Shown: one piece after another, positions 33,043-44,879 of the stretch
Position numbering within the stretch: the stretch's first letter is position 1
How the letters are laid out: every line of letters begins with the position of its first letter
Source: Crocodylus rhombifer
Lineage: Eukaryota; Chordata; Crocodylia; Crocodylidae
NCBI GenBank assembly: GCA_038503035.1
Contig: JAVSML010024722.1
Span: 1,137,579 to 1,201,578 of the forward strand
Reading direction: 5' to 3'
Length of the DNA: 64,000 nt
The notes under the pieces: generated by a model
Databases searched by the model: none
Told to the model about the DNA's origin: nothing
The model's input: only the letters and a program-made list of their open reading frames with translations
Translations under genes and position numbers: made by a program

Positions 33043-35593
33043 GTAGGGAGTACTCAAATATTTTGAGTCTAATCAAACACTTTTTGTAGCCCTATGAAGT
33101 CATCCACAGCAATAGGTTCCTGTCACTTAAATAGTGGGGGCTGGATGGGTTGAGGGATTTATAATGGGTTATGAACTTTTTCATATATGTACCACAGACT
33201 TGAGCCCAACTAAGGCCAGTAGCATCCCAAAGTAGTCCCTCCATATGGTAGCAATTTGTTAGATTTTTGTGAAGAAGATCAGTCATATTCCTTACAGACA
33301 GTTGTTCACATCATAAAAATCATCTCTCTCTTTAGGCAATTATAATTTGATATATCAATTTAAACATAAATTCACAGTTCATCAGTCGGGCATATCTTGC
33401 AAGTGACATGTTTGCTAAAGACTTTGATGCAGAAACTTGTTACTTGCAGCATTTTGTGTTGTGTACAATTAAAGTTATCTGTCCCAGACTGACTGAACAG
33501 AAGTACCTGACTGCTGTTAGTGTGACTTGGAAGTGACAGGAAGATAAAGTTAATGCCTTTAGCATATTTATCTATTAATCTATCGGTAATTTCATTATTG
33601 ATCCAGCCTACTTAAATATTCTTTCACTATTTACTTCTTCAGTGCTGCCTCTTTGTATCTTTTCCCATAGTCTTACCACAGTTCTGTCTTTCATGGTACA
33701 AGAGCCTTGTTCTGTGCAGAGCATTGTAACTGGAGCCTTCTGTATATTTACATACAACAATATTATATTTAATTTAAAATCCCAGTTGATACTTGTTTTC
33801 TATTTCCCCCCCTCAAAGACCTCATCTCCATCTCTCCCCAACCCAAATATGTTTTATAAGTCTGTAAAGTGTGTGAGAAACATGCTACTTACATTATCAT
33901 GCTGAGTGAACGTAAGTAACAACAGAATGAGACACAGGTTTATCTTTAAAAACAAAGCTTGAAAGCTTTTATCAAATAAATAAATAAATCAGAATTGCTA
34001 TATTGTAACACAGTATTTTCATGAAAAGTTTGAAGCTCTGTTTTATTAACACAGAGCCTTATGATGATTGGGTCTATTCCATTAGTCGATTTTATAAAGT
34101 GTACAGACTGGGTAAACAACAGTGACAGCTTGGGGAAGTGTATGCACCTGTTTATTAAAAAGACGTTAACAAGGGCAAATCTAAAATAAGAACACATACC
34201 ACAACCCAATTTTCAGTAATTTTTTATGCATGCCTACACTTAAGGGTACCATGTTATTGGCAATTTTTCTTTCTCCCTCCCTCCCTCAGAGGAACACAGC
34301 AGCTGATGAGCATGGAGCATCTGTGACAAAGGCAAAAAACACCACAATAAAACTTTGGAAGAGCAAACACAACCCTCTGTTTCAACTGCCCCCACTCTCC
34401 TACTTTCTGATAGTGTAGATAAAAGAGAATAAGGAGACAGATATCTTTCTAGAGGAGGATTGAAATTCTTAATGTTCTCGCATTAAGTCTCATTGTGTTC
34501 AGTATTTTATAGTACAGTGAGTTTTGAGCATTTTAATTAGTTTACATAATTTATAGCAGGCCACATTTGTAAAATTACATTACAAGAATGCATATTTTTT
34601 TGTTTTGTGTGTGCATGTAGGTTCAGTTTCTGAAAGCTATCTGACAGTATCATCCTGCTGGATTTTTGCATGCATAAAGGTATGGGCAAATGCATATTAT
34701 GGTTTTCAAGTGCATTTCAGAGTCGGCAAAATTCACAGTCAGGAACATATAACATGCCACACACTTCTTAAAACCTGACCCTAAAACTATTTATTAATAA
34801 TGGTGCATTTTTATAGCAGCTTTCATTCAGGGATACTAAAACACTTTACTGTATAATACTGCAAACTTTGAACAGCATTAATAATGTTACTGACTGAAGG
34901 AACTGATGGTGGGTCTGCCCTTAAACTAATGTGGAAACAAAATGATTTCACTGGGGTTTTGTGGACATGATATGGGCCTCCTCCAAGACTGGACCATAAT
35001 CCTCACAGATCGCTGTCTCCTTATTTTTAATTTATTTTTAAACAGGTGAAAACTGCATGTTGAATGTTTTATACCATTGAGTTAAGAATCAAAACTTAGA
35101 TTTCAGTCTTGCAATACATATTTTGAGAGCTCACTGTAGTCTCTACATTCATTTCATTAGGCTGTTCAGTTGCTGTCAACTTTAGGATCAGAACCCTGGA
35201 CCTTCTGACTAGATTTTTAACACTCCACTGTATTAAGTCTGGCAGCACACCTTACAGATAACTTGCCTGTTAGGTAAAACAATGTTAACTGAAGCAAGGT
35301 GCAGTTAAATCATTTGCTAATGGTGACACTACAAGATTTGAGGCATAAAACATGAAGGAATATTTTACTTCAAAAAACACATTTTACTGGAGTTGTATAA
35401 AGAAAAATATGATTAGTTTGAGAATAGTTAAACATCTTTATCTGCTGCCTTTCCCTTCGCATTCCAGATAGAAAAGCAGAAATGCAACAGCCATACAATT
35501 CTAAAAACAAATCTTCTGATTTAACTAAAACTTTTCTTCAGGGAGGCTTATTCAGATGTTATCATCCTTCCCCCTTTTCTTTTCTTACTGCAG
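33043..35593. other. Intron-like DNA with two unplaced exon candidates
   Basis: Plus-strand acceptors at about 33636 (TTTACTTCTTCAG) and 34289 (TCTCCCTCCCTCCCTCAG) are strong. The first is open in two frames with donors TTTCATG|gtacaa or GCATT|gtaact. The second starts RNTAADEHGASVTKAK and runs to a stop at 34418 without a good donor. Neither restores the frame needed between 33042 and 35594, so they are left out of the gene. Confidence 0.35.
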
Positions 35594-35666
35594 AAAGCTT
35601 GAGAGAGTGCCAGTTGGTACCGCTTGTCATCAGAATTTTTCCAGAGCACACTGTTGCTTCTGAAAG
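35594..35666 (+). CDS. Internal coding exon, rightward gene
   Basis: A 73-base plus-strand exon with a very good acceptor (CTTTTCTTTTCTTACTGCAG-type tract) and donor CTGAAAG|gtaata. Only one frame is open: with one carried base it reads SLRECQLVPLVIRIFPEHTV then ASE, leaving AG. It does not fit directly onto 36772-36834, which starts at a codon boundary; a 28-base exon-like stretch at 35884-35911 would restore phase but brings an in-frame stop (see findings). Confidence 0.58.
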
Positions 35667-36771
35667 GTAATAGACATCAACCTGTGGAATTTGTATAATA
35701 TTCAACAACTTGAAGAGCGCTTTGAATGTATAGGTAATAATACAATGAATTCAGAAAGCTATGTTAGCATTACCTAATTAACTTTCACGAAAGTCATATA
35801 TGCTTCAAAAAAACACTTCCTGCTTTGTTTCCCCCTGCCAGTATTTAGTCAATAAAATCCTTTACTTTTTTTTTATTTCCTAGGATATTAAGTCATATGA
35901 GCACACAATAAGTAAGACAAGCATGTCCATTAGCTTCTGTGGTACATAACAGCAACAAAACAAGGCCTTGGCACTTTCAGACACTCAAAGCATGAAAATT
36001 GGGGTTTCAATATAAAATGAAATTCCAAGGTTGGTGGGTCATTATTACTTTTATGTGAAAACCACCAAAATAAGGGCCTATTTGGCACTGACTCACATTA
36101 TATGACCCAGTATGGATTATATTGTGCCGAATTGAATGGAATTAATGGATCCAGAGGGATCTGCACTGATTTCTTCAGCTATAGGATGTGGAGGTGCTCA
36201 GGGAAGAATGAATGAATAAGGGTGATTTAGTGGTGTCTTCAGCTGCATAGCCTGGCAGCAGTATGGAGCTATCATAGACTCTGCAGCACTGATGCTAAAG
36301 AAAACCAGGATGGAGCCTAAAACATTTCAGCAGAAGACTTCAGATCACTGCAGCCCAAAATGCAAGAGTATGAATGCAAAATAAATAAATAAGACACAAG
36401 CTTCCTGGAGCAGAATACGGAAGCTGTTTACTATTATGGGCAAGGACTGCAAGGTTGGGGGGAGGTAGGGAAAAGGAAATGGGCTGTATTACTGCAAGTT
36501 GGCAGAGACATGAAATACCAGGGTGCAATTTACGTATAATTGTTCATACAGCATTCTTTCGGCGTTTCTAGTGACTCATTGTGTTCTTTTGTGACCTTTG
36601 ATGTACAGGATAGGCTGCTAGAAGACATAGGAAGCCACGACAAAAATATCGAAGTTTAGGAATTTTTTTTTTGTAGCTTGCTGATTATAGGTGAGAGAGG
36701 CAGAGATTTGAGTAATTTACTCTGAACCCTGGTGCCTTCTGTCATCTGTCCTCCTCCCTTAAAAATGCGAG

Positions 36772-36834
36772 TATTTGAAAACCGCTTTAATTTTGAAAAA
36801 GTTTTATCAAAAAGTCAATGATACTGACCTACTG
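36772..36834 (+). CDS. Internal coding exon, rightward gene
   Basis: A 63-base exon encoding 21 codons, YLKTALILKKFYQKVNDTDL plus Leu, with the consensus donor CTACTG|gtgagt. The acceptor GCGAG follows a pyrimidine-rich stretch (CTGTCATCTGTCCTCCTCCC) but sits after several A residues and lacks the preferred CAG. Starts and ends at codon boundaries; the other two frames contain stops. It joins directly to 37471-37511. Confidence 0.58.
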
Positions 36835-37470
36835 GTGAGTTCACACTTACTTCTTTTTTCAGAGTGGTTAGATTCTACTGTGTTAATCCATAGAAATATG
36901 AACTGGACGCCATCAAGTTTAATAGGTCCCAAAATTGACTTAATTAACTACTTGTTATAACTCTTTTAAAAATCTATGCAAGCCAAGCCAGTTCAGGATA
37001 TAAAAGCCAATTGAAAGAGTAACTTACAGATGCTGACGAATTCTTACCAGAGGACCTCTTTCAGTAAGTCACAATAAGTCAAGATTCAAGCTCACCAGCA
37101 AGGGGAAAGGAGGTAGAGTAAAAGTCCTAACCACAGTTCATTTCATACACTTTGCCTTATTTTCAAACAATGAAAATCAATACCAAAATAAATCAACTCT
37201 CACTCCAGTTACATAACACAGAATACTCATTTCAGAGTTACTGATGTCCTGCTCCACATCAGAATCCTACCTAGGTATACTCAAGTCATCTGGTAGTCTG
37301 AAAGTCCTTTTTGTTCCTTTCCACACACACATTGGAGAAACAGGCTCAATAATCTACATTTGAAAAAGCAGATGATTTGGCAAACCCCTTCCCATAGATA
37401 TATTTTTTAAAAAGAAATAAGCCTCTCTTTCTTTGAGTAAACTTTTCTTTCCAACTGTTCTTTTTGTCAG

Positions 37471-37511
37471 CTTGCCAGTTTTACTTCTGGTATTGTTCTG
37501 TGCAGATTGCT
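37471..37511 (+). CDS. Internal coding exon, rightward gene
   Basis: A 41-base exon after one of the best acceptors in the window (TTTCCAACTGTTCTTTTTGTCAG), with donor TTGCT|gtaagg. It reads LASFTSGIVLCRL from a codon boundary and leaves CT, completed to Leu by the next exon. A longer alternative using GGGAAAG|gtatgg would need a different frame that does not fit the upstream exon. Confidence 0.55.
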
Positions 37512-37857
37512 GTAAGGAAAATGAAAGAGATGGGAAAGGTATGGAACTGGGGGAAAGGGAAAAGGGTTCAGAGGGCATGAAAAGCCTGGGGAGCCTAGCA
37601 TGGGAAAGGAGATAGGCTTAGGAAACATAGAAGAAAATGGTGGAATGAGAGATAAAGCAAGAACATAAAGGATAAGGGATTAGAGAGATAAGGAGTTCAA
37701 GAAATGAAATATGAATAAAGGAGAACAAGAAAAATAAGGATGAAAGGAAATAAGTGACAGGAGTAAGGTGTTAAACAATCGACTAAGAAAACACTGTGTT
37801 AATTTTATTTTAGCAAAGGAATATTATAAGAACTATATTATTTTCTTCTCTTACTAG

Positions 37858-37905
37858 TTCAGAGAATTTTTATACAAGTCATTTGGGTAATGTTACTTCC
37901 TGGAG
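37858..37905 (+). CDS. Internal coding exon, rightward gene
   Basis: A 48-base exon with excellent sites: acceptor TTTTCTTCTCTTACTAG and donor TGGAG|gtaagt. With two carried bases it reads SENFYTSHLGNVTSW and leaves AG. Phase fits on both sides (CT|T Leu upstream, AG|T Ser downstream). One other frame is open (QRIFIQVIWVMLLPG), but it would not fit the neighbours. Confidence 0.63.
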
Positions 37906-38322
37906 GTAAGTATAGGTCTCAGAATTGTCTGTTAGTTTATAATTAATGTAATGATTGTGTTGCATCTGAAGAAAAAATTGGAATGAAGAAAATAATTTAA
38001 CAACATTGTATATGATACTAATATCTTCAGTTCAAAACTAAGTTCTTCAGAATTGCTCAGAATGCTTGCCATTTTACCCATCAGTTTGGAATTAGTCTCT
38101 GAAACATATAAGGACCTGTTAACAAACACAAAACTAGAGATTAATAGGAGAGCTGTGAGGTCTAGAGGTATTTAAAATCAACCTTGATTCACATTCCAAA
38201 AGTGCCCATAACATAGAAGCAAATTTTGTTCATAATTATAAACTGTCTATAAAAATATTTCACAAACTTTTTCTGTCCCTGGATATCTGTGAAGTTTTAT
38301 CAGATTTACCATGTATATACAG

Positions 38323-38476
38323 TTTGTTACTGATTTATCTGGCCGGTTCACAAAGAAGCACATCATATGGTGGAAGTTGCATAATATTTCCTGACAGGCG
38401 TAGCCCATCTCAGGAGGCAGAAATTCATCAGAAGCCACTTTCACTTACACTAAGTACAGACATTCAAAAAGTCTGA
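38323..38476 (+). CDS. Probable last coding exon, rightward gene
   Basis: After CCATGTATATACAG the frame set by the previous exon is open for 50 codons and ends in TGA at 38474-38476: LLLIYLAGSQRSTSYGGSCI, then EIHQKPLSLTL and a C-terminal DIQKV. The acceptor tract is weak. The opposite strand also carries an open frame here, so this is the least certain link in the chain. No polyadenylation signal is evident soon after; a foldback repeat begins about 80 bases downstream. Confidence 0.43.
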
Positions 38477-38539
38477 GGTGGAATAGATCTAAGTTGCATG
38501 GTTTTCTTTAAGCTGTGTAGGTAGGATCAGTAGAGAACA

Positions 38540-39600
38540 GAACACACATTTGCCCTTTGGGAGGGGGTGGGGGGCATGTAGGCTGCCTGCACTGACCAAG
38601 GCCAGCAGGTTGGGGGAAAACCTGCATGCTTACCCGAAGGCCCCGCAGGCTCCCTGGTCTGTAAGAGACTACCAAGCATCTGGGCCACCCCTGATTGTCT
38701 GCCAGGCGTGGGCGAGCATTCCCTCCTTCCCTGCCACATTGTCAGCCACAGGTATCTGTCAGCTGCAGGCAGGCTGAGTCCCTGCATGAACCCTATTATG
38801 AGCACCCCATGATGTACACACACAACTGACACTGAGCCTAAGAGAATTCCCAGGGGCAAGCACAGCACCACAGAGCCCAACCAGACTGCCAGTCATGGAT
38901 GAGCATTTCCCCCACCCATAGGTGATACGTACGGGGTACACGGGGGGGGGGGCATATGCCCTACTAAAATTGGCCCTCTCCAGTCAGGGAGTGGGGAGTG
39001 CCGGCTGGTTCCCCCCTTGAGAAGCATTGATGGCACTTACAGTTTGCCCCCAGCGCATCTGGTTTGCTGCCAGCACTTCTGCCAATGGCAGCAATTAGAT
39101 GCTAGGGACCCTGCCCCCCCGTTGGTGATCGGCAGCTGGTGCCCCCCCAAAACCAGGAGGCACCAGTCACCCATGCCCCCCCATCCCACCCTCCATGCTG
39201 CCTGTCTACAGCTGACAGTTGTCTGTAACTGACAGACAATATGGCAGGGAGACAGGAGAATGCTCGCTTGTGCCCAGCAGCCTAGTCAGGCTCTGTGGTG
39301 CTGTGCCAGCTTGTGGCAATTCTCCTGAGCTTAGTACCTGGACTGTGTGCATGGTCAGGTGCTTTGTGGTAGGGTTTCTGCAGGGGCATAGATGCCTCTG
39401 TTCCCACCACCCCCAACATGCCTGCTGGCAGCTAGCCACAGGCAGGAGGCAGGGCTGTGGAAAAGGTCTGTGTTGGAGAGAGCTTACTTGGCTCTGTGAG
39501 AGCTCAGGATTGGGGCCTGCTGAGTGCTTGCCAAAGCAGTCAAGTACGGGGTGAGTGCTAGTGGGAAAGCCACAAAGGTGCCTGGGATGCTGGGGACAGA
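38540..39600. mobile_element. Foldback repeat, GC-rich
   Basis: The inverted arms are recognisable although diverged: on the left GGCAAGCACAGCACCACAGA (about 38857-38876) and CTGCATGAACCC; on the right in reverse CTCTGTGGTGCTGTGCCAGC (about 39291-39310) and GGGTTTCTGCAGG. The arms span about 38.70-38.90 and 39.24-39.46 kb. The overlapping long frames on both strands are a by-product of GC content. Confidence 0.55.
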
Positions 39601-40195
39601 GACCTAACATGACTTGCTAGGGGATCTGGTCAGAAGTTTGATTCATTGGTCTAACCTAAATCGATTAAGTATGAGTGCACATTGATCCAGGTTTATCTTG
39701 GATTGGGTTCTGCAATTTTTAAACCAGTCTAGTTGCACCAAGCTTCTGTTCTGTTATGGGTATATAGACTTGTTTCTGATCACTTATACCAGTAAAAGTA
39801 TAATGTCTGTACCTGGCCTTAGTTTTTCAGAGAAGCTGTGTATGAGGAAAAACTTGCTGATCCATCTGACAGGAAAAAGAAAAAAAATCTTTCTGTCTTC
39901 CTGGCTTTTATAGGATGTGAGCTAAGTATTACTACCTAGTTTAATTATCTTACCTCTCTCTTTTGATTATTATTTTATATTTACCCTTATGTTTATGTAA
40001 AGTATTTCAGATTTACAAGTGAAAAATTCCCTATGATTTTAGCTATTTGACAGCTAACACCCAGACTCTGTGTATTTGGGGAGGGAACGTACACACTCCC
40101 ATTATTTCTCAGCTAGAAGAAAGTCTCATTATTACTTTATATTTTGGCTGACATAATTATATCTTTTTGCCCTTTTACTGCATCAGAACTGAGTC
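39601..40195. other. Unclassified, nothing recognised
   Basis: AT-rich spacer between two GC-rich repeat blocks. Confidence 0.4.
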
Positions 40196-42257
40196 TTAGC
40201 ACGAGTCCACACATGTAAGCACGTGCGCTTGCAGCAGCTCAAATAGAATCGGTGCAAATTTGAGCCGGGGCTTTTTGCTTCAGTGCATGTGTTCGGCTAT
40301 GCACTTTGTTATGGAGCAAATTGTGCCACTTGCGGCAAAATAACCCTGCCTGGCTTCTCCTGGATCTTCAGCCAGGAGGAGCTAGAGCCCAGGGCCAGCT
40401 GGGGGTGCTGTCCCCAGCAGTATAAAAAGCTACCCTGTTCTGGCCCCAGCAGTATAAAAAGTCGCCCTGGCAAGTAGCTCAGGGCTACCAGCTCTCCGGA
40501 GCTTCTGGGGCCCAGCCAATAGGTACCTGGGGACACTACCCCTTGTGCCAGCTAGACTGCTGAAGCAGCCCTGAGAGTTCCCTGCACCCTCTACCCACTG
40601 CAGTAGTCTGGCAGTGGGGGCTGCTGTCTGACTGTGACCTGCTGAGCACCTACCAGACTTCGATGGGGACTGCACAGCCAGCTGCCAGTGGACTGCGGTT
40701 GCAGGGTTGGCCTTTGTGTGGCACCACTGCCATTTGTGCGCTCTGGGCAGCTATCACCCAGCAGATGTTCTGGGTGTAGTGGCCTGCTTTGAACTGTCAA
40801 AACATGTCCTCCTGGCCCCATTTGTCCAGGAGGTCAGCCACAGCCAAATGGGTTCAAGGTGCCAGCTCTGAACAGGCAGGGACCTGCCACTGGCCTCCCT
40901 AGCAAGAATTCTGATGTTCCCTATTAGAAAACTGAAAAAATCACTGATAAAAAATATCCCAAAGTCACTCTATAAAATACCCCCAAATCCACAAGTAAAA
41001 CAAAAGACCACTATAAAGACAGAGAGCAAGAAAGAGACAGTGATCAGTTGGACAAGGTTTTATTGATATGTCTTACAGTGTTAAAACAAGTCTCTTATAA
41101 TAAAGTGAATTCATGAATACATGTTTCCCTGCACTCCCACAGGGCAATGGCCCCCACACAAAGGGTATGCCCCCCAACAGGGGGTTCAACCCCCACACAA
41201 GGGTTATGGCCCCCCAGCAGGGGCCAAATGGCTCCACAGGGGCTACCACCCCCCTTGCAAGGCCCACATGCCCCACCCCAGCCCCCCAATTGTTGCCCCA
41301 CCTGGCCCCATCCCCCACCAGTTGCTGCAGCCCTCCCAATGACTGCCCCACCCAGCCCCACCCCCAGACCCCCCAATGGCTGCCTCACCCAACCTCACCC
41401 CCCCAGTTTGCACCCCCAGGCCCCTATGGCTACCCCCACAACCCCAGACACCATCACTTAAAAAAAGGGGGGGGGGAATAAAAGCCTCTGCTTACCTTAG
41501 AAGCAGGGGTGGGGGGCTCCAGGGCCTCCTGGTGAGCCCCCTTGGGCAGTACAGGACAGCAGAGGGGCAGGATGGCCCAAGCTAGGGCTTCTGGGGCTGT
41601 CACCCTGCCCTGTGCGGGCAGGGCCCCAGTCAGCCAGATGGCAGCTGAACTGCAGGTAAGTGCAGGGGGGTTGGGTTTTTTTTTTAAGTGTGAGGTGGGG
41701 GGGCAGTGATGGGGGGATTGGGCCTGCACTGGCAGGGGGAAGGGGCCTCAGGGGGGCTGGTCCCGGCAGGGATCATAGGGGCCTCAGGGGAGCTGGCAAA
41801 GGGAGGGGCTGGCCTTGGCAGGGGGTTGGGGGGCTGGGAGAGTGGGTGGGACTGTCGGGGGTCACCTGCATGGTGCCCTCCCCCCTGCTCCAGCCCCCTG
41901 ACCCCTTACTCACTGGCACCAGAGCCCTGGTGCTGAAACATGTGGCCTGGCCGGCCACGTGTTTCAGCACCATGGCAAGGGGCAACCATAGAGACGCTCT
42001 GGCAGCCAAAGCTTCTCTATGGAGGACCCAGCCTCCGGTTGCCTCAGGGCACAGTCTGGAACTATCCCCTGCTCCACTTCTTTAAATATCGATTTTTTTA
42101 GATCCCTGGATATCCAGGGGTCTAATTTTTTCCCCGCGTTGCAAGTTTACAGCGCAGGGAACATTTTCTTGTTCCCCTGCATGTGCCTGTTGCCCCGCCT
42201 CAAAGGGGTTTGAGGTGGGGCAAGAGGCATGTGCGTGCTTGTTGGATGTGCCCTTAG
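40196..42257. repeat. GC-rich composite repeat, possible DNA element
   Basis: The left edge AGTCCACACATGTAAGCACG and the right edge in reverse complement GCACATCCAACAAGCACGCA are similar inverted ends, so the 2-kb block may be one DNA element or several merged. Inside, 41145-41440 is a C-rich minisatellite-like tract (CCCCCCAACAGGGGGTTCAA and relatives), and 41690-41900 is its G-rich counterpart, so the middle is also roughly inverted. Many long frames on both strands arise from this bias. Confidence 0.35.
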
Positions 42258-42299
42258 TGTCTTTGTATACCTGTAACACAGAGCAAAAATACACATTAC

Positions 42300-43770
42300 C
42301 TAGAGTAGTCAGTACTTTGAATCATTCCAACACCTTCCACATCTAGACAGGGATCAAACAAGGCTGTGTGATTGCCCCCACCCTGTTCCCCATCTACCTG
42401 ACCGTCATCATCCACCTCATCTAAGATGAATTCAAGGATCCTGGTTTTCCGTTTCCCATGGAAAAAGATAAAACCACAGATTTCCATATTTTATCAGAGA
42501 AAACATGGATTTCTCCTTTAAGCAGAGAAACCCACAGATTCCCTGCTTTAGCAAACAGCTCTGCAGGCTGATTGAGCTCCAGCCTGCAAGAGCTGTTGGC
42601 AAACAGGAGGGGAAAACCCAGCCCTCCCCAGAGGTGGATGGGGAGGGGGAATGGTGGGGCCTGAGGCTCTCAGTCAGCCACAGCTGCGGGCTCAGCTCAG
42701 CTTCACTCTTCTCCTAGACCCTGTGAGGTAAGTGGGACTTGCAGGAGCCGGGGGCCCCTCTGGCAGAGCTGGGGGGTTGCAGATCACAGCTGGGGGGTAC
42801 CAGCAGGGCTGTGGGGAGCCAGGAGCCAGCCCCACCACTGCCCAAGGAGGCAGCAGCAGTGGCAAGCCAAAGCCATGCTGCTTCTGCTGCAGATGCCTGC
42901 TGTTGGGAGCAGGGAGCTGCTTACTTGGGTCCCTGGCCCCATAGCCTTGGCAGATAAGGCCCCCCCAAAAGGCTGGGGTGCAGGGGCTTTGGATGGGGGT
43001 AGGAGGCACAAGTAAGGTGGGGGCTGTTGTGGAGCCAGTGAGGGGCACCAGCAGGGCTGGGGAGTAATTGGGGGGCAAGTGAGGGGCACTAGCAGGGCTG
43101 GGGGGGGCTGCAGGGAGCTTTTAATTTTAATAATAGATTGGTGGGGTTTATCAGAGAATTTGCCATTTTTTGTCAGAGAATTTATGATTTTTTTTTTATC
43201 AGAGAAAACCAGGATCCCTGGAGATGATCCAGCATCCTGCATCAGTATCCAGTATCGACTGGACAGAAAGCTTTTCATTCTTGGGTGCTTCTGGGCAAAA
43301 ACAAAACTCACCACCAAGGACATCCACAACCTTCAGTTTACAGATGTTTGTTGCATGATGGCTCACTCTGCACAGGATGTGCAAGCAACACTAGATGTCT
43401 TCAGTGCTTTGTATAAGAGACTTGGCCTGTCCATGAACATCGCCAAAATGAAGGTCCTCCAACCCTCCCTAGGTCAGCTGAACATTCCTCACATTATCTA
43501 CATAGATGGGGAGACTCTGGAGTACTTGGAGCACTTTCCATATATCAGCACCCACCTCTCAACAGGCTACCATCAATGAAAAAGTCCAGCACCAGGTCAA
43601 CTGCACCAGTGCTGCCTTCAGCAAGCTATGACAATGTATCTTCGAAAATAGAGATCTTGGAAAGTTGACGAAGGTCCTGGTTTATAAGGCTTTTGTGCTG
43701 ACCACCCTCCTCTACTTCAGCAAAGCCTGTACCATCTACCACATTAAGGCCTATGGCGGAGCACCTTTGA
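42300..43770 (+). mobile_element. APE-type LINE fragment, split by DNA element
   Basis: Same family as the LINE at 54.8-58.7 kb. Before 42430: GIKQGCVIAPTLFPIYL-like sequence (degenerate). After 43221: DDPASCISIQYRLDRKLFI, AKTKLTTKDIHNLQFTD, LGLSMNIAKMKVLQ and GETLEYLEHFPYIS. The catalytic Y-A-D-D box reads F-T-D-V. The coding text is continuous if 42433-43220 is removed. Truncated at both ends. Confidence 0.75.
42433..43220. mobile_element. hAT-like element inserted into LINE
   Basis: Ends are CAAGGATCCTGGTTTTCCGT and, reverse-complemented, CAGGGATCCTGGTTTTCTCT: 17 of 20 identical. AGATGAAT (left) and AGATGATC (right) next to the ends look like an old target duplication, with limits uncertain by two bases. 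The interior has repeated units (GTGAGGGGCACCAGCAGGGC and variants, 42785-43105). Non-autonomous. Confidence 0.7.
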
Positions 43771-43879
43771 GGATGCTCATCACTTGGGGGCTCCCACAGC
43801 CTCTGGTGGGAGCCTGCTTTGGAGGAGCAGCAGAGGAAACCTCCTAGGTACCATTTAAAGGGGGAAAGTATGTGGCAGG

Positions 43880-44250
43880 GCATTGTTGGTGTCTGCCACT
43901 TTAAGATCAAAGTTAAGCAGCCAGCAAGTGCTTGATTGAGGCAGCCATTTTAGATCTCTGGCTGCCTATATAAAGAGCTCAGTTTCCTGGTGCCTGGGAA
44001 GGCAGTAACATTGCCTTGCTGTGAGGCTTTGTGTATCATCCTAGAGATAAGGGAGGAGCCGTAGGGGATGGATTGGAGGCTCCTGGTCCTGGGCATGACC
44101 TAAAACTGCTCCCTGCCAGGAGTGGGTAGCCTGGTGGGGCTCTCAGTGGCGTGGGAGCCCCCAGGAAATGACAGGCCAGTTATCACACCTCTCTCCTGAC
44201 TCGTCTGCCATGCCTTGTTCTTATGGATTAGGATGTTAATTAAGCGGGAG
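43880..44250 (+). repeat. LTR-like repeat, copy C
   Basis: GTCTGCCACTTTAAGATCAA corresponds to the start of the repeats at 16.77 and 48.25 kb, and CTGCCTATATAAAGAGCTCA provides a classical TATA box about 85 bases in, followed by TTTCCTGGTGCC. It diverges from the other two copies further on. Confidence 0.45.
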
Positions 44251-44879
44251 GCTGCCCATTTTATGCCCCAATGCCAGGAGGCACCATCTGCGGCTCCAAA
44301 CCTCCCCTACACCGCAGCCCATGCCTTGCAGATGGCATCTGGCTGTTAGTCACATTAGCCCCACACTGGGCTCTAGAATCCTCCTATCAGGTCCCCCCTT
44401 TGATCGCTCCACTCTTGCGGCCTACCCTGCCATCATTCGGGCTGCCGAGCTCCTAGTAGCTATCCAGTCCCCTCTCAGGCATGGTTCCCCCGGGACCTTC
44501 GGCCACACAGGCCCTGGCCTCACCTCCAAGGCCGGGGGGACCCCAGGCCCTCTCCTCTGGGCGTCACTCGCAATGGGCCCCTGGCCCTTTTGACCTTCCT
44601 GGTCCTGGCCACAGCATTGACTAGTCGAGGGAGTACTCTACCTCTGGCCTCTCTCACTAGCCCCACTCTCTCTCTTGGGTCCACCTTCCTGGATGTGGGA
44701 GCTAGGGTACCTCACACCACAACTGGTGCTCCAGGGTCTCACAGGGGACTCTCCCTCCCCCCTGGAGCAGCAGGTCGTGGTGCTACTTAAGATCGTACTT
44801 TTGACCCACACTCGGCCTCTTAGCAGTGGAGGGCTTACCGGAGTCAGGACTTGCCCCTCTCTCTCTTGGGCTGAGCCCC

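Noticed and set aside
34290..34418. Plus-strand exon candidate after a very strong acceptor
   Set aside because: No acceptable donor before the stop, and it does not provide the phase needed at 35594. Possibly a non-coding exon.
38247..38444. Minus-strand frame with plausible text (GYACQEILCNFHHMMCFF) and a good donor (TACATG|gtaaat)
   Set aside because: The next minus-strand exon candidate (from about 38106-38128) needs two carried bases and has a stop in the phase this one would deliver. The plus-strand reading fits three upstream exons.
41073..42085. Proline- and glycine-rich frames on both strands
   Set aside because: Product of C-rich and G-rich repeat DNA; no splice context.
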